The notes under the pieces were generated by a model. It had not been told where the DNA came from, did no database searches, and worked only from the letters and a program-made list of their open reading frames with translations. From positions 2,475,231 through 2,539,230 of the forward strand of contig OX419346.1 of the NCBI GenBank assembly GCA_948470475.1: DNA of 64,000 nucleotides, in the 5' to 3' direction. Positions 59,401-64,000 of the stretch are shown one piece after another. Both the position numbers and the translations under genes were made by a program. Origin of the DNA: Galaxea fascicularis (lineage: Eukaryota > Cnidaria > Anthozoa > Scleractinia > Euphylliidae). Each line of letters opens with the position of its first letter. The stretch's first letter is position 1.

Positions 59401-62400
59401 TTCTCTTTATCGTCTTCATATTTCCTATTAACAGACACTGTTTGTTTTCTTTTTAATCGACTTTTTGTCAGATTTCACTTGTCATGTGCTGAGGACACTC
59501 TTGCTACAATAGAAGAAATTGTTGGAGGAGCAATGACCGAACTCATCCAAGATGAAGATAAAAATGCTTGCTCCGCGACCTACCCAACACTCACAAGGTA
59601 CAGTTTGACTCTTGAACTCATTAAAGGAAATGTTACATTCTGTGTATGGGCGCAACGACCCTTCGCTAACTTGACGCCTTTTCTCTTGGATCGTGTAGAT
59701 CGTCTGTGGCGTGCTATTACCGAACAATGATGGAAGAACTGATTGCAAGTGTAAAACAAACTCATTCTGTGCCACTCAGAAGGACAGATTCGTCAGAGGT
59801 AGGCTGTTTGAAACTCAAGAAAGTTCAGCTCTTATCACGAGCATGCGCATTCAACCGAGAGCGGCTGTAGGTTGAATGCGCATGCTCTTCTGCACACTGC
59901 ACACTGCACACTGCACACTGCACACTGCACACTGCCTTGTGTACAAGGCATAATGAGGATGAACGTGTCCAATTAATAAATGTAGATTTCCACCAAAACG
60001 TGGCACTATGTGCGTAAACATTTGTTTTGTAATAAACTTGGAAAATTAAAGGAGACATACCTTAAATTGAAGTTAGGTTCAGGTAGAGTTTTACTGATAA
60101 TAATAATAATTTTATTCAAGTCTCAAATCATTCTAGCCGATCACGAGTGCTCTACTAATTGGGGAGACTGTAAATCAAATAAACTCGTGGCTTGTGGCTC
60201 CAAGACAGTTCCTGTAAACCATTTTCTTTTTCCAGGTTCATAAGGAGCAACTTGTGAAGCTGAACATATCCGTGAGGATCTTCCACATTATGATCAATTT
60301 GGTGAAGGTATGAGCATTCTCCGATAAGGACGATAAACCGTAGGTCCTAGAGCGGCGAAGCCGTGAGAAACGAGATGGCGAGCAAACTAAGCCGGTGAGG
60401 GGCCTGCCTCGTTTCTCGCGGCTCCGCCACTCGTGCCGCATCACCTATGAGAGCTTGCTTGCAGGCCACTTACAGTAGGTCCCGTGTCACCACACTTGTT
60501 CATAATTCTGTGGAACTTTGAAAGAACCCACGTACTGATCGCAAAGAGAAGGGCACAGAGTTCCCGGTACTGGGGTGTGGCTCGTTCTCCTCAGCAAAGT
60601 GGCTGGCTTGGCGTGATGTCTCGAAAAGGCTTCAGGTGTATGAGGCCACATAAAAAAGACAGCCATACGTGACGGGGACTAATTGCCAAGTGCAGTGAAA
60701 CTATTCATGTTTTGATGATCAATCTTTCAAGTTTTCAACGTATGTTTTTCAATTATAAATTAAGGACTTTAACAGGAATGGACACATACGTATCCTATAT
60801 TACCGTGTCTGGTCGTTCTAGCGCCAAGGCACTAATTGGGGACACTCTAACACTTACGCTATGTTAAAATTTGGTAAAAATATTAATTAAAATAGTAAAA
60901 TATTCTAAAGTGATAAAACAATTGTTATTCAATACTGATTAAAATATTGAGTAAAGTATTAATTAATTAATAATAATTAATTTAAGTATAATCCCTAATA
61001 ATAGATGCAATCATAATAACCAATTCAATCTTGGAGCCAGTTTGCGAGCGTATTCTGGCGAAATAGCTAAACCATGAATGCGAGTGTATAATGATAGAAA
61101 GATGCTTGAAGAGTTTGATCATCTTCTGTTGCATGAACTTGAAAGGATACGTGCAAATACTTTTGTTTTATGATCTCTTGTAGGCATTTGACCAAAGGGC
61201 TATCATTGGAGCGTCACTTAAGGTAATCACGGGGGTTGTTCTTATGCCTACTTTAGTGAACCTGTTTTATTGTTTCTATGTAGTTACTTTAAGCCCAAGT
61301 CGTAGGTATCGTATTCTTCTTTGTACAGTATGGACGCTTGTTTGTGGAAACATTTCTGAGGCTTGGAATGCCGATTCTGGATCTGATGTTTAGAACGCAT
61401 AAGGTGTGTAGCACGTTGCTTTCATTGTGATTGGGGAATAAACAAGAGGGCGCCGTCATCATCATCATCACCATCATCACCATCACCACCACCATCATAC
61501 ATACAAACTTATTAACATTCCCAAACGGGCTACTCTATGTTAATGTACATCATCACCATCGCCATCACTCGGTATCATCACCACTATCACCACCCGGCAT
61601 CGTCATAACCATCAACATCATCGTCAAATGATCATCATCTTCATTTTGTGCATTTTGTGACAATTGACAGGATCAAAAACAAAACCAATTTCCTCGAAAA
61701 ACATGAATTATAATCAGTGCATTTGATTTATGGTTTTTCTGTTTATTCCCAAAAAAGGATGACATCCATGGTTTACTTAAAAACTTGCAGCAAAGTACAA
61801 GATCTCTGCAGCATTTTTGTGGTCACAGCAAGGTCAGTAATGGGTAGTTAATAAAACACTTTCCAAAACTGGTTAGTCTTTCCGCTGTTTTAATCAAGAA
61901 TTGAATACAGTTTACTAGGAACTCGCGGAATATGCGCTCTTTTGGAAAAGGTTTGGCGGGAAAATCGTGCGCGCCCCGTCAAGCCCGTGACATGACACCA
62001 GAAGTGAGGCACCAACGCTCGCTCTAGACTTTTCTACAACCTATTCTCAGCTGACTTCCACAAACGGTATTCCGTTTTCAGAACATGTGTTCTTTTGGAG
62101 TCTTTGAAAATACACGGAATAGCCCCAAACGAGTGCACCCCAGGTTAAGCTCTTTGGTGTGTGTGTTGCATTAGCTTGAAATGAGCCTTGTTTTGCTTAC
62201 AGCATTTATTTTTATTTCTCGTGATATCTAGGTTACGAAAGACCTGTCCCTCACCAATCATGTCCCTGCGGTCAAGAAGTGTTTGGAGACCTTTGTGTTC
62301 AGAGTCAAGGTATTTAAACATTACCTCTGCAGTTTAGAGTACTGTACTTAGATAAATCCTGATGTGTTATCTTTCAAATGAAAGCTGTCGATCGATAGAT

Positions 62401-63928
62401 TCCTCGGCTACTTGTCTTTACGGTTTGGAAGATGGTTCGATATTTTCCGTCTGTGGATAAAATCCTAACTTGCGACTATCCTGATGAATGCTATCGAGGG
62501 GTACATGTACTTTCCTGTGGTGCTGTTTATTATGCTGTACAAGGTGGTTCTAACTTTTGAGTCTGTGGATGGAATCCTAAAGTGCGACCATTCGAATAAA
62601 AGCTACTGAGCAGTACTTTCCTGTGGTGCTGTTTACTATTTCGTTCAAGGTGGTTCTAACTTTTCAGTCTGGTTGAAATCTGAAGTATGAAAAAGTCATT
62701 CACGTTTTCTCAGGTGAAATGTCTCAAATGTAAGGAAATAGACGGTACTATTTAGTGTTGGATTTGACCATGCTGTACAAGATTGTGCTCACGTTAGAGT
62801 CTGAAGATGAAATTTATGTGGAAGCAAGTGAGCTTTTCTTTCAAATGGTGCTTTTTAATATAGGACCATTTTTTGCGCTTACAGGCAATGTTAACTCTAA
62901 ACAAGTGTCACGAGGCGTTTTGGCTCGGAAACTTGAAAAACAGGGATATACATGGCGAGGTGATATCCTCACAACAGTCCACAGCAACAGAAGAAGCCAA
63001 AGGAGATGAAGAAGAAGGTGAAGAAGTGGAGGAAGATGATGATGATGAAGAAGAGGTACAATTCGAGCTACTCTGAAAGCGTAATTGTAAAAAGGTTTAA
63101 GTAGCCTGCACCGTAGGCGTATTTTAGCGGACGCACGCTCAGCTGTTTGGATCTTTGAAGCAGAGGAAGGTTGGGGAGAGAAAGAAATTGCTAATCTTGT
63201 ACCCAGATCTCCCACAGTCACATTTTCACAACTGCAATGAGATCTGGGTACGAGATTGAGAAATTGCTGTCAACGGGGGCTGGCGGCTATAGGCGCCCAC
63301 CTCAAATCCAACATGGCAGCCGGTGAACTATCGAGCGGTCGTAAGGTAATTCGCGTTCCCAAAAACGATGCCTGCACTGCAGGCTAAGGTTTAAGAGGAA
63401 TAACGTAACTTATTATATCTCTCAGTTAGTACACGCCCTGTGATTGGTCAATTTTGCGGGCCGTATTCTCCTGTACGGCCCGGTAAGTTTGAAAGATTAT
63501 TTTCCCGCGCGCCTGATTAACCACAGAGATATAATAAAGGTCTTACTAACCTCGTTTTCTCGGTCCGTACTGTAAGTTAACGGATCCTCGTTTTTTCCCG
63601 TTGATTTATGGCCCGCGCGCTTCGCGCTTGGGCCATAAGCGAACGGGAAAAAACTCGTTCCGTAACCTAAAGTACCGACCTCGAACTCGGTTAGTAAGAG
63701 GTATTTCCATATTATTGATATGGAAAGTTCCTAACCCTAATTTCTTACATAACTTGCTCCTTTTTTTAAATAATGAGATGGGCTACATTAATTTAACTTC
63801 ACCCATATTTGGTTCGTCTCGTGACATGGCGTACTCACTTCTTGTTTCGTTCCCAGGGCGATGTCGAGGAAGACCGTGAAAGGGAGCCACGAAACGGTGA
63901 TGAAGAATCATACAGTGAGAGTTTCTGA
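40425..63928 (+). CDS. FANCD2: Fanconi anaemia group D2 protein, complete gene
   Basis: Forty-five coding exons in consistent phase, 1,449 residues (human 1,451). Monoubiquitinated FANCD2 clamps DNA with FANCI in interstrand crosslink repair. Conserved blocks run in human order, from [10 protein letters not shown] to [12 protein letters not shown] and an acidic tail. Exons: 40425-40476, 41596-41721, 42211-42278, 42369-42421, 42812-42859, 42940-42997, 43197-43258, 43581-43659, 44592-44716, 45587-45674, 46055-46159, 46355-46452, 46844-46943, 47297-47473, 47686-47820, 48262-48393, 48995-49102, 49233-49282, 49603-49662, 49736-49817, 50154-50273, 50990-51066, 51678-51803, 52120-52223, 52369-52484, 52929-53037, 53509-53626, 54147-54183, 54664-54797, 55762-55843, 55936-56052, 56445-56573, 56684-56802, 57436-57549, 58428-58561, 58667-58766, 59472-59597, 59699-59798, 60236-60307, 61184-61222, 61329-61403, 61758-61832, 62232-62309, 62885-63055, 63857-63928. 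The N-terminus is basic (ARSKRKTSK), a likely nuclear signal. Least sure acceptors: exons 21, 29 and 42. Confidence 0.96.
41870..42016. mobile_element. MITE, GGCCCCAGTTGTTCAAAGGC ends
   Basis: 147 bp that is almost wholly palindromic: the arms (41,870-41,915 and 41,971-42,016) share TGGATAG(C/T)ACTATCCACCGGATAA-type blocks. It lies in FANCD2 intron 2. Its ends resemble those of the element at 36,937-37,176 in the GTTGTTC(A/G)AA block. Confidence 0.85.
44009..44364. mobile_element. Two adjoining palindromic elements
   Basis: 44,009-44,144 is one imperfect palindrome (ATTACATGGCCGC ... GCGGCCATGTAAT) with a GAGTGAGCGCAGCGAACGAG centre. 44,152-44,364 has 24-bp inverted ends (TTATTATATAGATACTGATG). 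They may be one compound element. Located in FANCD2 intron 8. Confidence 0.75.
44766..45162. mobile_element. CAGGGG-ended MITE
   Basis: The ends CAGGGGCACCCAACG and CGTTGGGTGCCCCTG are perfect 15-bp inverted repeats. TTAAGT occurs on both sides (44,760-44,765 and 45,163-45,168). Inside, CCGAAAATTCTAG-type units recur. CAGGG ends suggest a hAT- or P-like element, but a hAT would leave 8 bp. FANCD2 intron 9. Confidence 0.8.
48530..48682. mobile_element. MITE of the GGTTAGCGCTAACC family, copy 1
   Basis: TTGATTGAAGTATGGTTAGC near the left end mirrors ACCATGCTTCAAGTAACTTGGCC at the right end, with ACCTATAGG blocks between. It is related in reverse to the cleaner copy at 55,136-55,253. FANCD2 intron 16. 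Confidence 0.65.
48765..48895. repeat. Minisatellite, 18-bp unit
   Basis: Tandem units close to ATCATCGTCAATATTGTT with trinucleotide-like variation. FANCD2 intron 16. Open frames through it give only Ile/Val/Asn runs. Confidence 0.9.
49233..49282 (+). other. FANCD2: FANCD2 exon 18 with the ubiquitination site
   Basis: This exon encodes [16 protein letters not shown]. The lysine codon at 49,257-49,259 (residue 547 here) corresponds to human Lys561, the residue monoubiquitinated by FANCL/UBE2T. The flanking VIRKQLSS is kept from human, so the activating modification is expected to occur. Confidence 0.95.
50281..50534 (+). mobile_element. MITE family A, copy 1
   Basis: Begins ACCTCTTACTAACCGAGTTC, holds a CCCGTTCG...GGGAAAAAACGAGGATC inverted segment, and ends in GCGCGC...AGAGGGATATAA. 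A second copy in the opposite direction is at 63,408-63,707. It starts eight bases after FANCD2 exon 21, so the donor lies just beside it. Confidence 0.7.
50752..50830 (+). repeat. Dispersed repeat (TTTCTAAAGAAA family), copy 2
   Basis: GTTTCTAAAGAAACTGTGGTGCTGCG, then TTTGGTTTTATCAACGG. Matches 13,328-13,410 and the inverted 53,355-53,445. FANCD2 intron 21. Confidence 0.7.
51144..51484. mobile_element. Harbinger-type MITE with TTA duplication
   Basis: The ends GGGTCCGTACGCACT and the inverted AGTGCTTACGGGCCC are flanked by TTA (51,141-51,143 and 51,485-51,487). Inside are inverted TTTTTGTC(A/G)-rich segments. FANCD2 intron 22. Confidence 0.75.
53355..53445 (-). repeat. Dispersed repeat (TTTCTAAAGAAA family), copy 3
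   Basis: Inverted relative to copy 2: CCGTTGATAAAACCAAAG, then CACCGACGCAGCACCACAG and TTTCTTTAGAAAC. FANCD2 intron 26. Confidence 0.75.
55136..55253. mobile_element. MITE of the GGTTAGCGCTAACC family, copy 2
   Basis: The ends GGGCCGAGTTGTTGGAAGCA and the inverted form at 55,220-55,253 agree closely, with GGTTAGCGCTAACC-type blocks on both sides. FANCD2 intron 29. Confidence 0.8.
55251..55622. mobile_element. MITE family B, copy 1, with 24-bp perfect hairpin
   Basis: Outer ends share CGTTTCTCG and GAAACTTTT...GGGCC blocks in inverted order. The centre is a perfect hairpin: 55,393-55,416 against 55,424-55,447 with a 7-base loop. It directly joins the previous element. A related segment is at 57,883-58,015. 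Confidence 0.75.
56210..56345. repeat. GTTC/GCTC tetramer repeat
   Basis: Degenerate tandem TTCGCTCG/TTCGTTCG units in FANCD2 intron 31. Confidence 0.85.
56875..57075. repeat. CCAATCA-rich dispersed repeat, copy 2
   Basis: GGTTTTCAGTCGAGTGTC at the start and ACCAAAACCAATCGCG inside match the copy at 27,056-27,320. FANCD2 intron 33. Confidence 0.6.
57883..58015. repeat. MITE family B, partial copy 2
   Basis: CCCCGTTTTTCGAAAATCCC, GAAAAGCCATTTCTCAAGC and AAGCTGGTCTTTTACTGTG match segments of 55,322-55,500 in the same order. Confidence 0.6.
58085..58330. repeat. C-rich CCCCTATT minisatellite
   Basis: About 245 bases of CCCTATT/CCCCTATTT units. One strand is pure pyrimidine plus A, the other G-rich. 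FANCD2 intron 34, ending about 100 bases before exon 35. Confidence 0.9.
59839..59937. repeat. 18-bp perfect hairpin followed by 7-bp tandem repeat
   Basis: GAGCATGCGCATTCAACC (59,839-59,856) is exactly mirrored at 59,870-59,887. It runs straight into about six to seven copies of GCACACT. FANCD2 intron 38. Confidence 0.9.
60350..60432. repeat. Palindrome around GGCGAAGCCGTGAGAAACGAG
   Basis: GCGGCGAAGCCGTGAGAAACGAG near 60,350-60,373 mirrors CTCGTTTCTCGCGGCTCCGCC near 60,408-60,428, with small differences. FANCD2 intron 39. Confidence 0.75.
60805..60850 (-). mobile_element. Possible SINE tail fragment
   Basis: GTCGTTCTAGCGCCAAGGCA followed by CTAATTGGGGACAC resembles, on the minus strand, the 3' part of the SINE type whose head is at 39,718. 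The head is missing here. Confidence 0.35.
61455..61630. repeat. CATCAC/CATCAT microsatellite
   Basis: Two blocks of ATC/ACC trinucleotides (61,455-61,500 and 61,548-61,630) in FANCD2 intron 41. Confidence 0.9.
62885..63928 (+). other. FANCD2: FANCD2 C-terminal exons 44-45 and intron with MITE
   Basis: Exon 44 (62,885-63,055) has [17 protein letters not shown] followed by a Glu/Asp run. Exon 45 (63,857-63,928) ends EESYSESF and TGA at 63,926-63,928. The short acidic tail takes the place of human DESYDDSD. ATTAAA near 63,943 is a weak polyadenylation signal. Confidence 0.93.
63408..63707 (-). mobile_element. MITE family A, copy 2 (inverted)
   Basis: Starts TTATTATATCTCTCAGTTAG and ends CTCGGTTAGTAAGAGGTA. 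CGGGCCGTA and CGTTTTTTCCCGTT blocks match copy 1 in reverse order. The internal hairpin GGCCCGCGCGCTTCGCGC is extra. FANCD2 intron 44. Confidence 0.75.
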
Positions 63929-64000
63929 GGTTCAAATTGACTATTAAATGATCTCTTTTGATTTGCTATCAAAATCAGTCACTGGTGTTGAGTTTCGTTT

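Noticed and set aside
62841..63221. 126-residue minus-strand frame with Leu/His runs
   Set aside because: It is the complement of the acidic C-terminal FANCD2 exon.

Overview
This window is nuclear DNA of an animal. Genes are split by GT/AG introns, both strands are used, and the spaces between exons are full of short inverted-repeat elements, tRNA-derived SINEs and microsatellites. The gene set (FANCD2, an IHO1-like meiotic protein, an RD3-like protein, a TEX36-like HDNR protein, two glutaredoxins, a CCDC9-like protein and a MAP3K-type kinase) and the style of the repeats suggest a cnidarian, most likely an anthozoan such as a stony coral. The taxon is inferred, not proven. All exon models were made by hand from reading frame, splice dinucleotides, phase agreement and family similarity.

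Layout, left to right. 1-8,200: a small inverted-repeat element, a 70-bp-arm palindrome, and a minus-strand MAP3K-like kinase (exons 7,662 to 1,554) in which no activation-loop exon can be found. A nested pair of inverted-repeat elements sits in one of its introns. 8,200-12,000: intergenic, with SINEs and the 3' end of a dead LINE. 12,063-15,246 (minus): TEX36-like gene. 16,961-27,451 (plus): IHO1-like gene in ten exons, divergent from TEX36. Its intron 8 carries a complete 4.26-kb PIF/Harbinger transposon (22,343-26,603) with terminal repeats, a TTA target duplication, a spliced nuclease gene and a spliced MADF/BESS gene on the other strand. 28,184-28,774: single-exon RD3-like gene. 32,234-35,837: two tandem two-exon dithiol glutaredoxins. 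39,428-37,632 (minus): CCDC9-like gene with WG repeats. 40,425-63,928 (plus): a complete FANCD2 gene, 45 coding exons in phase, 1,449 residues. CCDC9-like and FANCD2 lie head to head and probably share one promoter.

The genes do not form an operon-like unit. IHO1 (recombination initiation) and TEX36 (testis-expressed in mammals) form a divergent pair that may be germline-linked. FANCD2 acts in interstrand crosslink repair. The glutaredoxin pair is a local duplication. Most of the non-coding structure is transposon-derived. At least four elements carry 3-bp TTA/TAA duplications like the intact Harbinger, so Harbinger-type transposition may have shaped much of this locus.
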